Shown piece by piece: positions 7,531 to 16,427 of a stretch of DNA of 64,000 bases. A model generated the notes under the pieces. The model ran no database searches. It was not told the origin of the DNA and was given only the letters and a program-made list of their open reading frames with translations. Every line of letters begins with the position of its first letter. Position 1 is the first letter of the stretch. The translations under genes and the position numbers were made by a program. Origin of the DNA: Propionibacterium sp. GTDB taxonomy: Bacteria; Actinomycetota; Actinomycetes; Propionibacteriales; Propionibacteriaceae. Where the stretch lies: positions 32,589-96,588 of the forward strand of contig DUOB01000151.1 in assembly GCA_012839035.1 (NCBI GenBank), in the 5' to 3' direction.

Positions 7531-9339
7531 GTGATCCGCACGCATGACGCCGGCACACTGCGCACCGAAGACATCGGCCAGACCGTCACCCTCGCCGGGT
7601 GGATCGCCAAACGACGGGATCACGGGGGTGTCGCGTTCCTGGACCTCCGCGATGCGTCCGGCATCTGCCAGGTGGTCGTCCGCGACGAATATCTCGAGTC
7701 GGCCGGCATCCACGACCTGCGCAACGAGTTCTGTGTGAAGGTCACCGGTGTCGTCGAGGCGCGGGACGAGGAGAACGTCAACCCCAACCTGCCGACCGGG
7801 CAGGTGGAGATCGTGATCCGCGACCTGGAGGTGCTCAACCCGTCCGCGCCGCTGCCGTTCCAGATCGACGAGCGGATCAACGTCGGCGAGGAAGCCCGCC
7901 TCAAGTATCGCTATCTGGACCTGCGCCGCCAGGCCTCCGGAGACGTCATCCGCCTGCGGTCCAAGGTCAACGCGGCGGCGCGCAAGGTCCTGGGGGAACG
8001 CGACTTCGTCGAGATCGAGACCCCGACCCTGACCCGCTCCACCCCCGAGGGTGCGCGGGACTTCCTGGTGCCGGCGCGGCTGAGTCCGGGGAATTGGTAC
8101 GCCCTGCCGCAGTCCCCGCAGCTGTTCAAGCAGCTGCTGATGGTGGGCGGGATGGAGCGCTACTACCAGATTGCGCGCTGTTATCGCGACGAGGACTTCC
8201 GCGCCGACCGTCAGCCCGAGTTCACCCAGCTCGACATCGAGATGAGCTTCGTCGACCAGGACGACGTGATCGAGCTTGGCGAGGCGATCGTGGCGGAGAT
8301 CTGGAAGCTCAAGGGCGTGGAGCTGACGACCCCGTTCCCGCGCATCACCTATCGCGAGGCGATGGACAACTACGGCTCGGACAAGCCGGATCTGCGCTTC
8401 GACAACAAGCTCGTCGAGGTGACGGAGTTCTTCGCCGAGACGCCGTTCCGGGTGTTCCAGAACGACTATGTCGGCGCGGTCGTCATGCCGGGCGGCGCGT
8501 CGCAGCCGCGGCGGACGTTCGATGCCTGGCAGGAATGGGCGCGCCAGCGCGGGGCGAAGGGCCTGGCCTATGTCACGGTCGCCGAGGACGGCGAGCTCGG
8601 CGGGCCGGTCGCCAAGAACATCTCCGAAGCCGAGCGCGCGGGCCTGGCCGCCGAGGTCGGCGCCAAGCCGGGCGACTGCATCTTCTTCGCCGCCGGCAAG
8701 CGCAAGCCGTCGCAGGAGCTGCTCGGCGCCGCGCGGGTGGAGATCGCCAAGCGCACCGAGATGATCCCGGCCGACGCCTGGTCGTTCCTCTGGGTCGTCG
8801 ATGCGCCGCTGTTCGAGCCGACCTCCGACGCCGTCGCTGCCGGCGACGTCGCTGTTGGCGGCGGCGCGTGGACGGCGGTGCACCATGCGTTCACCTCGCC
8901 GAAGCCGGAGTCGCTCGACACGTTCGACACCGATCCAGGCAGCGCGCTGGCGTACGCCTATGACATGGTCTGCAACGGCAACGAGATCGGCGGCGGCTCG
9001 ATCCGTATCCATCGCCGCGGCGTCCAGGAACGTGTCTTCAAGGTGATGGGCATCTCCGAGGAGGAGGCCCAGGAGAAGTTCGGCTTCCTGCTGGATGCGT
9101 TCTCGTTCGGCGCCCCGCCGCACGGTGGGATCGCGTTCGGCTGGGACCGCATCGTGTCGCTGCTGGCCGGCACCGAGTCGATCCGCGACACGATCGCGTT
9201 TCCGAAGTCCGGCGGCGGGTTCGACCCGCTGACGCAGGCCCCCGCACCGATCTCCGCCCAGCAGCGCAAGGAGGCCGGCGTGGACTTCAAGCCCGATCCC
9301 AAGAAGGACCAGGGGGAGAAGTCCGAGGCCAAGGACTGA
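7531..9339 (+). CDS. aspS: Aspartyl-tRNA synthetase
   Basis: A 602-residue bacterial-type AspRS. It has the N-terminal OB-fold anticodon domain ([21 protein letters not shown]), class II motif 2 ([16 protein letters not shown]), the bacterial GAD insertion (about 290-420) and motif 3 ([15 protein letters not shown]). His in RRDHGG and Gly in NLPTGQVEI are residues associated with tRNA-Asp-specific rather than non-discriminating enzymes; that inference is weak without gatCAB information. GTG 7531 is chosen because AGAAGGGAAACGCCC precedes it and the protein then begins IRTHDAGTL as in relatives. The 155-nt upstream gap holds a TAGGCT -10 candidate near 7434 and nothing else I recognise. In many actinobacteria hisS and aspS are adjacent; here about 2.4 kb separates them. 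Confidence 0.97.
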   Translation: MIRTHDAGTLRTEDIGQTVTLAGWIAKRRDHGGVAFLDLRDASGICQVVVRDEYLESAGIHDLRNEFCVKVTGVVEARDEENVNPNLPTGQVEIVIRDLEVLNPSAPLPFQIDERINVGEEARLKYRYLDLRRQASGDVIRLRSKVNAAARKVLGERDFVEIETPTLTRSTPEGARDFLVPARLSPGNWYALPQSPQLFKQLLMVGGMERYYQIARCYRDEDFRADRQPEFTQLDIEMSFVDQDDVIELGEAIVAEIWKLKGVELTTPFPRITYREAMDNYGSDKPDLRFDNKLVEVTEFFAETPFRVFQNDYVGAVVMPGGASQPRRTFDAWQEWARQRGAKGLAYVTVAEDGELGGPVAKNISEAERAGLAAEVGAKPGDCIFFAAGKRKPSQELLGAARVEIAKRTEMIPADAWSFLWVVDAPLFEPTSDAVAAGDVAVGGGAWTAVHHAFTSPKPESLDTFDTDPGSALAYAYDMVCNGNEIGGGSIRIHRRGVQERVFKVMGISEEEAQEKFGFLLDAFSFGAPPHGGIAFGWDRIVSLLAGTESIRDTIAFPKSGGGFDPLTQAPAPISAQQRKEAGVDFKPDPKKDQGEKSEAKD

Positions 9340-9375
9340 CTTTCACGTCGCCGGGGCCGCTGCTCCTGGTTCGGT

Positions 9376-10506
9376 TCAGAACAGGGCGAGAGCCAGCAGC
9401 AGCGGCACCGGGACGGTGATGAGCAGCATCAGCACGATGTGGCGCTTCCGTTGCTGGTTCAGGACGGCCACGAACTCCCGCAGGACCGCACTGGGCCAGA
9501 AGTAGCGCGCGGTCCGGGACCCGACGGCCTGGGCGGGCAGACCGAGTTGGCGGGCGTACGTCGCCGCGCGCAAGGCATGATAATCGCTGGTCACGATCAA
9601 CATCGACGCCTCGACCGGTGGTGCGAACCAGGGGAGGGGTGGCTTGGCGGGAGGACGCGGGGCGAGCTCCTGACCGCCCCGCGGTTCGGCGACGTCGGCC
9701 TCACCCGCCACTGTCTCTGTTACCGACCGGTCAGCGATCAGGGCGCGGGTGAAACGCAAGTTTTCCAGCGTGGTGCGGGACTGGTCCTCGACGAGCAGGT
9801 GCTCCTCGGGTACGCCGCGACTGATCGCATAGTCCGCCATGGCCCGCGCCTCCGGGATGTGTTCGTCGGGACCCTGCCCACCGGACATGACCAGCAGCGG
9901 CTCACCGCCGGCCTTGCGCAGCCGCCGGTAGTGCTCGATCCCTCCGTCCACCCGACCGGCCAGCAGCGGCCCGACGGTTCGGCCGTCCCGGAGCCCCGAG
10001 CCCAGCACGATGACGTGGCTGGCGGGCACCCGGCGAGCGATCTTTGCGTACGCCCACGCGTAGCCCACATAACTCGTGAACTCGAAACCGAGATAGGCGA
10101 GCCCGAGGACGGCCGCAAGCGCCAACGGCGTCAGAAGCGTGGCCGGGTTGATGAGGACCCCGACGCTGGCTGCCATCACGGCCGCGATGCCAAGGCCTGC
10201 GATCAGGGAGAGCAGATTGGGCAACGAGCCGCTCTCGCGTCGCACCATCGTGAATCCGTTGATCAGGAGGAACACCACGAGGACGAGGACCAGCAACGGC
10301 GCCAGCACCAGGAACAGCACGCCGCTCAGCATCAGCAGGATCCCCACGCCGGGGACAGCCAGGGTGGCTGTGAGCAGCACCAGCAGCGCGGACAGCCCGA
10401 TCAGATAGGCGTTGCCCAGCCAGCGCGCGTCCCGGCGTACCCCCGCCACGGTGAGGGCAACGACAAGGACACAGAGGACGAAGCTGATCGCGAACACGCC
10501 GTCCAT
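9376..10506 (-). CDS. Multipass membrane protein with YdcF/ElyC-type (DUF218) domain
   Basis: A 376-residue protein. The first about 160 residues contain five or so hydrophobic segments (FAISFVLCVLVVALTVAG, LIGLSALLVLLTATLAV, a long Leu/Val run at about 65-95, and others). The rest is a DUF218/ElyC-SanA-YdcF domain: HVIVLGSGLRDGRTVG, LLVMSGGQGPDE, EARAMADYAISRGVP, then MLIVTSDYHALRAATYA. Such proteins are linked to envelope polymer metabolism, but the chemistry is unknown. The domain is split by a Pro/Glu-rich stretch of about 45 residues (around ADVAEPRGG to FAPPVEA) that looks like a flexible insertion. The start at 10506 follows GCGAGAAG; a longer frame to 10575 adds an Arg-rich stretch without the look of a signal. 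Confidence 0.8.
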   Translation of the reverse strand: MDGVFAISFVLCVLVVALTVAGVRRDARWLGNAYLIGLSALLVLLTATLAVPGVGILLMLSGVLFLVLAPLLVLVLVVFLLINGFTMVRRESGSLPNLLSLIAGLGIAAVMAASVGVLINPATLLTPLALAAVLGLAYLGFEFTSYVGYAWAYAKIARRVPASHVIVLGSGLRDGRTVGPLLAGRVDGGIEHYRRLRKAGGEPLLVMSGGQGPDEHIPEARAMADYAISRGVPEEHLLVEDQSRTTLENLRFTRALIADRSVTETVAGEADVAEPRGGQELAPRPPAKPPLPWFAPPVEASMLIVTSDYHALRAATYARQLGLPAQAVGSRTARYFWPSAVLREFVAVLNQQRKRHIVLMLLITVPVPLLLALALF

Positions 10507-10600
10507 CTTCTCGCGGCCGCACAGCCGGATGCGACCCACGGCGCCCCGATCCCGCCCCGGATCTGCCCTGAGCACATCGCGTTCTTCAACAGGGGTCGAG

Positions 10601-10606
10601 TAGTTT
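10601..10606 (+). promoter_or_regulatory. -10 element for leaderless transcript
   Basis: TAGTTT lies 7 nt before the GTG at 10614, the same spacing seen at several other genes in this window. Confidence 0.45.
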
Positions 10607-10613
10607 CGGTGAC

Positions 10614-11003
10614 GTGTTCGGACTGTTCAGGAAGAAGACCGCCCGCCCCCCGACACCTCCCGAGGAGGTGATGATCGAAGTCGCACCGGGCTCGGACTTC
10701 AGTGATCTGAGCACGATCGAGCTCTGCGACCAAGCCCTCGAAGAAGGTCGCATCGAGCAGTTCCTGCTGATTGGCGAAGAGTTCGGCGGTGAAGCCACGG
10801 GTCCCAACGTCGTCCTCGGCCCCAAGGGGTCGGTGACGGCCAAGGCCCGCATCGATGACGAGATCGTTGCCGCCATCGAAGCGGGCCGAGAGGTTAACCT
10901 GACGGCGAACCTCGACTATGGAGAGAGCGCCTCGAGGGTCCCGGAGTCGGTGCGGTTCGATCTGGGCGCCCTCGGCGTACGCATCCTCAAGCTGTGGGGC
11001 TGA
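10614..11003 (+). CDS. Hypothetical protein, 129 aa
   Basis: I do not recognise this family. The protein starts FGLFRKKTARPPTPPEE, then runs as an acidic, probably alpha/beta domain (DFSDLSTIELCDQALEEGR, FGGEATGPNVVLGPKG, ARIDDEIVAAIEAGR) and ends VRILKLWG. There is no signal peptide or membrane helix. The gene stands alone: divergent from the YdcF-like gene and convergent with the PEBP gene. Codon use is like the neighbours. A -10-like TAGTTT 7 nt before the GTG supports a leaderless mRNA and hence a real start. Confidence 0.65.
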   Translation: MFGLFRKKTARPPTPPEEVMIEVAPGSDFSDLSTIELCDQALEEGRIEQFLLIGEEFGGEATGPNVVLGPKGSVTAKARIDDEIVAAIEAGREVNLTANLDYGESASRVPESVRFDLGALGVRILKLWG

Positions 11004-11021
11004 CCGTCACGGTACGCCTGC

Positions 11022-11036
11022 CCCGCGACCTGCGGG
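11022..11036. terminator. Small hairpin between convergent genes
   Basis: CCCGC/GCGGG with a 5-nt loop lies between the stop codons of two convergent genes. Stem is short; terminator role is a guess from position. Confidence 0.3.
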
Positions 11037-11070
11037 CTGCGCACGTGGATCCCGGTTGGTGTCCGGAAGA

Positions 11071-11604
11071 TCAGTGCCCGAACGTCGGGGCGATCCACCC
11101 ACGGCCGATGGAGTGGAAGAAGAGGTTGAACCCGAGCAGCGCCGGCGTGCCCTCCGCATCCACATCCAACGTCTCCACATCCACGGCGTGCACCATGAAG
11201 AAGTAGCGGTGGTCGCCGTGCCCGTGGGGCGGGGCGGCACCCAGATAGCCGGGGAAGCCCGCGTCGTTCTTCAGCGTCAGCGCGCCCGCGGGCAGACCCG
11301 GATTGTCGGGGTCACCGGCATTGGTCGGCAGTGACGTGACATCGACCGGGATGTTGAGCACGGCCCAGTGCCACCAACCGGACTGTGTCGGGGCATCGGG
11401 GTCATAGCAGGTGACCGCGAAGGACTTGGTGCCCTCCGGGAAACCGGACCACGACAGCTGCGGAGACACGTCCTGGCCGCCCGGCACCTCCATCTTTCCC
11501 GAGCGCTGCGCCTCGGGCAGTTGCTGGCCATCGGCCACATCGGTGCTGGTGACCTCAAACCGGGGGACGTCGTTGAGCTTGGCCAGAGGGGAGTTCTCCA
11601 TCAT
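11071..11604 (-). CDS. PEBP-family protein (YbhB/YbcL, Raf kinase inhibitor-like)
   Basis: A 177-residue phosphatidylethanolamine-binding-protein fold member. The family signatures DVSPQLSWSGFPEGTKSFAV and DPDAPTQSGWWHWAVLNIP are present, as is the late GDHRYFFMVHAVD. Bacterial members bind small anionic ligands; the ligand and role here are unknown. No signal peptide, so cytoplasmic. The start is one of two consecutive ATG codons (11604 or 11601), with GAAGGA upstream on the minus strand. Confidence 0.9.
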   Translation of the reverse strand: MMENSPLAKLNDVPRFEVTSTDVADGQQLPEAQRSGKMEVPGGQDVSPQLSWSGFPEGTKSFAVTCYDPDAPTQSGWWHWAVLNIPVDVTSLPTNAGDPDNPGLPAGALTLKNDAGFPGYLGAAPPHGHGDHRYFFMVHAVDVETLDVDAEGTPALLGFNLFFHSIGRGWIAPTFGH

Positions 11605-11777
11605 CGTTCCTTCGAGTCGCCGCTGCTTTCCCCCAGTCTAGGAACCCGGTCCGACAGGAGATGCACCCCCCGGATGTCCGGCGTGCCCTTTAGGCTGAGG
11701 GCTAGTTGCGAGGCAGATTTTCTGCGGAGCAGACAGACGTTGCGTCACGTTTCGCGAAGGAGATGAGGGGGCCGGTC

Positions 11778-13259
11778 GTGGGCAAGGAAGTCAGCACGGC
11801 GCGTTATACCCGGGAACAGCGACGAGATTTCCGCAGGAAGGTGCGGCGGGGCTTGGACGTTTTCGAGTTGATGCTCGCTCATCACCACTTCGAGGCGGAG
11901 CGACCGATGACCGGCCTGGAGATCGAGCTCAACCTCATCGACGCCGAGGGCGAACCGAGCTTCGACAATGCCGAGGTGCTCGAAGCGATCGGTGATCGGG
12001 ACTATCAGACCGAACTTGCCCGCTACAACATCGAACTCAATTCGCCCCCGCGGCCCTTGGGCGGTGACTCGGCGCTGAGGCGGGAGGAAGAGCTGCGGGC
12101 CTCGCTGAATCGTGCGGAGGAGACCGCCAAGCGGCAGGGTTCCCATATCTGCTGCATCGGCACCCTGCCGACTCTGAGACCGGAGCACTTCAATGGGGAC
12201 TGGATCTCCGAGGGGCGCCGCTACGAGGCTCTCAACGATTCGATCTTCAATGCCCGAGGCGAGGACATCGAGCTCGACATCGAAGGGCCGACGGGTGAAC
12301 GGCTGCGCATGTGGGCGGATTCGATCGCGCCGGAGTCCGCGTGCACCTCGGTGCAGTTGCATCTTCAGGTGTCACCGGGGGACTTCGCGGCGTACTGGAA
12401 CGCGGCCCAAGCTGTCAGCGGTCCGCAACTCGGGGTGGGTGCGAACTCTCCCTTCCTGTTCGGGAAGCGGCTGCACGCGGAGACGCGGATCGAGTTGTTC
12501 AAGCAGGCGACCGATACGCGCCCGGTCGAGTTGCGCAATCAGGGCGTACGCCCGCGGGTCTTCTTCGGCGAACGCTGGGTTACCTCGATCTTCGATCTGT
12601 TCGAGGAGAACACCATCTATTTCCCCAGCCTGCTCGCCGAGATCAGCGATGAGGATCCGTTGGCGGTGCTGGAGGCCGGGGGTACGCCGACCCTGGCGGA
12701 GATGTGTCTCCACAACGGCACGATCTATCGGTGGAACCGGCCGATCTATGACGTGGTCGATGGCCGCCCGCACCTGCGGGTGGAGAACCGGGTCCTGCCG
12801 GCGGGGCCGACGATCATCGACACGATGGCCAATGCGGCGTTCTATTACGGACTCGTTCGCACGCTCGCGACGAGCGACCGGCCGATCTGGTCGAGGCTGA
12901 GCTTTTCCGCGGCCGCGCAGAACTTTGCGACGTGTGCCCGGGACGGGCTGGCCGCCGAGGTCTATTGGCCCGGGTTCGGCGAGCTGAGCGTCGACGAGTT
13001 GGTGCTGCGCCATCTGCTCCCGCAGGCGGCTCTCGGGCTCGAGTCGTGGGGTGTCTCGCAGGACGTCATCGATCGCTATCTCACGATCATCGAACAGCGT
13101 TGCCTGACCGGCCTGACCGGAGCGGAATGGCAGGTCGCCACGGTGGAACGTTTCGAACGGGCCGGGATGGCGCGGGAGGAGGGGTTGCGGCGCATGCTGG
13201 CGCGGTATGTCGAAGGCATGCACAGCAACGAACCGGTGCACACGTGGTCCATCCCCTGA
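11778..13259 (+). CDS. Glutamate-cysteine ligase family (GCS2-type) protein
   Basis: A 493-residue ATP-grasp-like carboxylate-amine ligase relative of the GCS2 family found widely in actinobacteria. Motifs include [43 protein letters not shown], the substrate/metal region [33 protein letters not shown] and [14 protein letters not shown]. Family members form gamma-glutamyl bonds, but many actinobacterial copies have no proven substrate, so a role in glutathione, mycothiol or ergothioneine metabolism should not be assumed. GTG 11778 is favoured: AGGGGG lies 7 nt upstream and the protein then begins [20 protein letters not shown], as relatives do. A longer frame begins at 11706. Confidence 0.85.
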   Translation: MGKEVSTARYTREQRRDFRRKVRRGLDVFELMLAHHHFEAERPMTGLEIELNLIDAEGEPSFDNAEVLEAIGDRDYQTELARYNIELNSPPRPLGGDSALRREEELRASLNRAEETAKRQGSHICCIGTLPTLRPEHFNGDWISEGRRYEALNDSIFNARGEDIELDIEGPTGERLRMWADSIAPESACTSVQLHLQVSPGDFAAYWNAAQAVSGPQLGVGANSPFLFGKRLHAETRIELFKQATDTRPVELRNQGVRPRVFFGERWVTSIFDLFEENTIYFPSLLAEISDEDPLAVLEAGGTPTLAEMCLHNGTIYRWNRPIYDVVDGRPHLRVENRVLPAGPTIIDTMANAAFYYGLVRTLATSDRPIWSRLSFSAAAQNFATCARDGLAAEVYWPGFGELSVDELVLRHLLPQAALGLESWGVSQDVIDRYLTIIEQRCLTGLTGAEWQVATVERFERAGMAREEGLRRMLARYVEGMHSNEPVHTWSIP

Positions 13260-13341
13260 CGAGACCGGCCGCGAAGGCACCCCGGCGCCGGGTTCCCGTG
13301 ACCACGGGACGAGGCGTGGGGAAACGACGGACGGGGTGGCG

Positions 13342-14712
13342 ATGACAGAAGACCTGTTCGGCAACGTCGACGACTCCGGCATGTCCCGGGGAGTGGGTGG
13401 GAGCCTGTCGCACACCGAGCATGCGGGGGCACCACTCGCGGTCCGCCTGCGACCCCGCACGATCGACGAGATCGTCGGGCAACAGCACCTGCTGGCGCCC
13501 GGATCGCCCCTGCGGCGACTCGCCTCGGGCCAGACGGCGATGTCGGTGTTCCTGTGGGGCCCGCCCGGAGTCGGGAAGACGACGATCGCGGCCGTGGTGT
13601 CCCGGACGAACGACGCGCGGTTCGTGGAGATCTCGGCGGTGACAGCGGGTGTGAAGGAGGTACGCGGGGTCCTCGACCAGGCGCGTCGGGATCTTGCCCG
13701 CGGGACACGGACGGTCCTGTTCGTCGACGAGGTGCACCGGTTCTCCAAATCGCAGCAGGACGTCCTGTTGCCCGCGGTGGAGAACCGGATCGTCACCCTG
13801 ATTGCCGCGACCACGGAGAACCCGAGCTTCTCGGTGATCGCGCCACTGCTGTCCCGATCGCTGCTGTTGACCCTGCAGCCGCTGTCGGCGGAGGACATCG
13901 ACACGCTCATCGACCGGGCCCTCACCGACGAGCGGGGTGTCCGAACAGCGGCGGGGGAGGCGTACACGCTCGCCGAGGACGCCCGCGATGCACTGCGCCG
14001 GATGGCGGGCGGGGACGCCCGCCGCGTGCTCACCTATCTGGAGGAAGCGGCGGCCGGTGCCGATGCCCGCGGCTCGGCCACGATCGAACTCGACACGGTC
14101 GAACAGGCGGTGGACCGCGCAGCGGTGCGCTATGACGCGGACGGTGACCAGCACTACGACGTGATCAGCGCCTTCATCAAGTCGATGCGGGGTTCCGATG
14201 TGGACGCGTCGTTGCATTATCTGGCCCGCATGATCGAGGCGGGGGAAGATCCCCGCTTCATCGCCCGGCGGCTGGTGATCCTCGCGTCGGAGGACATCGG
14301 GATGGCCGATTCGTCGGTGTTGCAGACCTGTGTGGCCGCAGCCCAGGCGGTCCAGTTGATCGGCATGCCGGAGGCCCGGATCAATCTTGCCCACGCGACG
14401 GTGGCCTGTGCGATGGCGCCAAAATCGAACGCCGCCTACGCGGGGTTGAACAACGCCGCCGCCGACATCAAGGCCGGCCGGATCGGCCAGGTGCCGCTCC
14501 ACCTGCGTGATGCGCATTACCCGGGCGCCAAAGCGATGGGACACGGCAAGGGATATCGCTATGCCCACGACGCGGAGCACGGGGTGGCGGAACAGCAATA
14601 TCTGCCGGACGAACTCGTGGACGCCCGCTACTACCAGCCCACCGCCCACGGTGCAGAGGCGGCACTGCAACAGCGACTGGAGGCACTGCGCCGACTGCTG
14701 GGCCGGGGTTGA
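13342..14712 (+). CDS. rarA: Replication-associated recombination protein A (AAA+ ATPase)
   Basis: A 456-residue AAA+ ATPase of the RarA/MgsA/WRNIP1 family, which acts at stalled replication forks. The Walker A motif GPPGVGKTT (about 75), Walker [11 protein letters not shown] (about 130) and sensor/Arg-finger region ([14 protein letters not shown]) are intact, followed by the C-terminal tetramerisation domain with [34 protein letters not shown] and the ending KGYRYAHD ... QQYLPDEL. The ATG at 13342 starts just before the DLFG segment typical of the family; an upstream extension into the preceding gene is not supported. Confidence 0.96.
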   Translation: MTEDLFGNVDDSGMSRGVGGSLSHTEHAGAPLAVRLRPRTIDEIVGQQHLLAPGSPLRRLASGQTAMSVFLWGPPGVGKTTIAAVVSRTNDARFVEISAVTAGVKEVRGVLDQARRDLARGTRTVLFVDEVHRFSKSQQDVLLPAVENRIVTLIAATTENPSFSVIAPLLSRSLLLTLQPLSAEDIDTLIDRALTDERGVRTAAGEAYTLAEDARDALRRMAGGDARRVLTYLEEAAAGADARGSATIELDTVEQAVDRAAVRYDADGDQHYDVISAFIKSMRGSDVDASLHYLARMIEAGEDPRFIARRLVILASEDIGMADSSVLQTCVAAAQAVQLIGMPEARINLAHATVACAMAPKSNAAYAGLNNAAADIKAGRIGQVPLHLRDAHYPGAKAMGHGKGYRYAHDAEHGVAEQQYLPDELVDARYYQPTAHGAEAALQQRLEALRRLLGRG

Positions 14713-14818
14713 GCTCCTGGGCGTTTTCCGTGGCCGGGCGGGGACTGTCGCCGATGATCGATTCCCCTCTCATGTCAGGATGGAGGGATCTGCAAGTTTC
14801 GGTCCGAAGGGACAGCCC

Positions 14819-15559
14819 ATGTCTGCGAAGATGTCGACCATGAGGACTCACATCGTGGCCATGGGCGGCGGGGGCTTCTCCATGTCGGCGAACGGGGCAG
14901 TGACGCCCCTTGATCGCTACATCGTCGGCCTCAGTGAGGCGAGCACCCCCCACGTCTGTTTCATCCCGACCGCGTCGGCGGATGATCCGCGCTATATCAA
15001 TCAGTTCCTGACCGCTTATGCGCCCATGGGCGTGCGCACCAGTGTGCTGACGCTGTGGCACAACGCCCGGGAGTCCATCAAGCGCGCCATGGCGGAGGCC
15101 GATGTGTTGCTGGTGGGCGGCGGATCGACGGTCAACCTGGTGGCGCTCTGGGAGGCCCACGGACTGACTCATGCCCTTCGGGACCGGTTGAAGGAGCGGG
15201 ACACCGTCCTGGCGGGAATCTCCGCGGGCGCGAACGTCTGGTTCGAAGCGTGCACCACTGACTCGTTCGGTCCGGCCCTGCAGCCGTGGCATGGTGGCAT
15301 GGGACTCATCAAGGGTTCCTTCTGCCCCCACTTCGACGGTGAGGAGAACCGGGCACCCGACTTCGCCAACTGGGTCGCCGAGGGACGGCTGCCGGACGGT
15401 TACGGCGCGGACGACGGCGCCGCCATCCATGTCACCCCCAACGGTCGCAAGCGCTTCGTCGCCGAGAACCGGACCGCTCGCGTCCACCACGTCTACGGCA
15501 GCTTCACCCCGACGACGTCCGGGGTCATCGTCGAACCGCTCAAGACCAAGATCATCTGA
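14819..15559 (+). CDS. pepE: Peptidase E-like serine peptidase (family S51)
   Basis: A 246-residue cytoplasmic peptidase of family S51, which cleaves Asp-X dipeptides in characterised members. The nucleophile Ser sits in AGISAGANVWFE, preceded by VGGGSTVNLVALWE; the expected downstream His lies in FCPHFDGEENR. Family length is about 230-240. ATG 14819 has AAGGGA 6 nt upstream; a later ATG at 14841 (RTHIVAMGGGG) would also leave an intact enzyme. Substrate preference is inferred from family only. Confidence 0.88.
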   Translation: MSAKMSTMRTHIVAMGGGGFSMSANGAVTPLDRYIVGLSEASTPHVCFIPTASADDPRYINQFLTAYAPMGVRTSVLTLWHNARESIKRAMAEADVLLVGGGSTVNLVALWEAHGLTHALRDRLKERDTVLAGISAGANVWFEACTTDSFGPALQPWHGGMGLIKGSFCPHFDGEENRAPDFANWVAEGRLPDGYGADDGAAIHVTPNGRKRFVAENRTARVHHVYGSFTPTTSGVIVEPLKTKII

Positions 15560-15618
15560 CCGGACAGCGTGTCGGTCGACTACAGTGGCCCGGCAACCAC
15601 TGAGGTGAGGGTTCAAAC

Positions 15619-16002
15619 ATGTCTGTTGGCGAGGTCGCCGGACTGATCGCCGCCGGCGCTCTTCTCCTGCTGGTGCTGCTGTCCGCCGTCCCCCTGCTCA
15701 AACTGGGCGGGGTGCTGGGCGAGCTGCGCCGCCAGGTGCGCGATCTGGGTGAGGAATCCGTGCCGATTCTCACCGAGCTGAAGGGCACCGTCAGCGCCAC
15801 CAATCTCGAACTGGAAAAGCTGTCGATCGTGACCGAGGACGCCGCACGCGTCAGTGGCCACGCTGCGGACGTCGCGCGAAACGCGGCAGAGTTCTCCTCA
15901 CTGTTCAAGGAGACGGTGGGTGTTCCGCTGCTGAAGTTGTCGGCGGTTGGATATGGCGTGCGCCGGGCGATCGGGCCCGGACCGAAGCGGAGGAAGGCCT
16001 GA
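15619..16002 (+). CDS. DUF948-type small membrane protein
   Basis: A 127-residue protein with one N-terminal transmembrane helix (about residues 8-30, LIAAGALLLLVLLSAVPLL), then an amphipathic helical region with Thr/Glu-rich heptads (LGEESVPILTELKGTVSATN) and a basic tail (GPGPKRRKA). This matches the DUF948 family, often found upstream of alaS in actinobacteria; function unknown. Its TGATG overlap with the next gene suggests the two proteins are made together. Confidence 0.8.
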   Translation: MSVGEVAGLIAAGALLLLVLLSAVPLLKLGGVLGELRRQVRDLGEESVPILTELKGTVSATNLELEKLSIVTEDAARVSGHAADVARNAAEFSSLFKETVGVPLLKLSAVGYGVRRAIGPGPKRRKA

Positions 16003-16271
16003 TGAGGGCAGCGGTGTGGTTCGGGCTCGGAATTGTCACGGGCGGCTATGTGGCGCTCAAGGGCAAGGAGAAGGCCCGGGAGATTGCACACCAGGCCAGC
16101 CCCGCGCAGATGGGGCGTACGCTCGGGCGGGCCATCGGCCAACGCAAGGTCAAGGTCAGCGAGGACGTCGCGAATTTCCTGCACAACGTCGCCGACGGCG
16201 CCCGGCAGCGCGAGGACGAACTGCGCACGCAGCTGCTGATGCCCGCCGACCACCCGTCGACCAGACCCTGA
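16002..16271 (+). CDS. Small conserved actinobacterial protein (DUF6167-like)
   Basis: An 89-residue protein that starts within the stop codon of the DUF948 gene (TGATG). It has a short hydrophobic N-terminus (AVWFGLGIVTGGYVAL) followed by a basic, helical region (GKEKAREIAHQASPAQMGR). Proteins of this kind regularly sit between the DUF948 gene and alaS in actinobacteria; function is unknown. Family name offered from general resemblance only. Confidence 0.7.
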   Translation: MRAAVWFGLGIVTGGYVALKGKEKAREIAHQASPAQMGRTLGRAIGQRKVKVSEDVANFLHNVADGARQREDELRTQLLMPADHPSTRP

Positions 16272-16427
16272 ATCGGTCCACGGGCCGACTGGGCAGGAAT
16301 GGTTCCTGTCCTGGGCGTCCTAGACTGGTGCGTCGGGCACGGCAGGGGAATATCCTCAGCCGGTCCACGTTGTCCTGATGGTGGCCCCGCCACTGTCGAA
16401 CCCGATGTTCAGCCAAGGATCAGATAC

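Noticed and set aside
9902..10522. 206-aa minus-strand frame within the YdcF-like gene
   Set aside because: It is an alternative-frame shadow of the membrane protein gene; Arg/Gly/Pro-rich with no domain.
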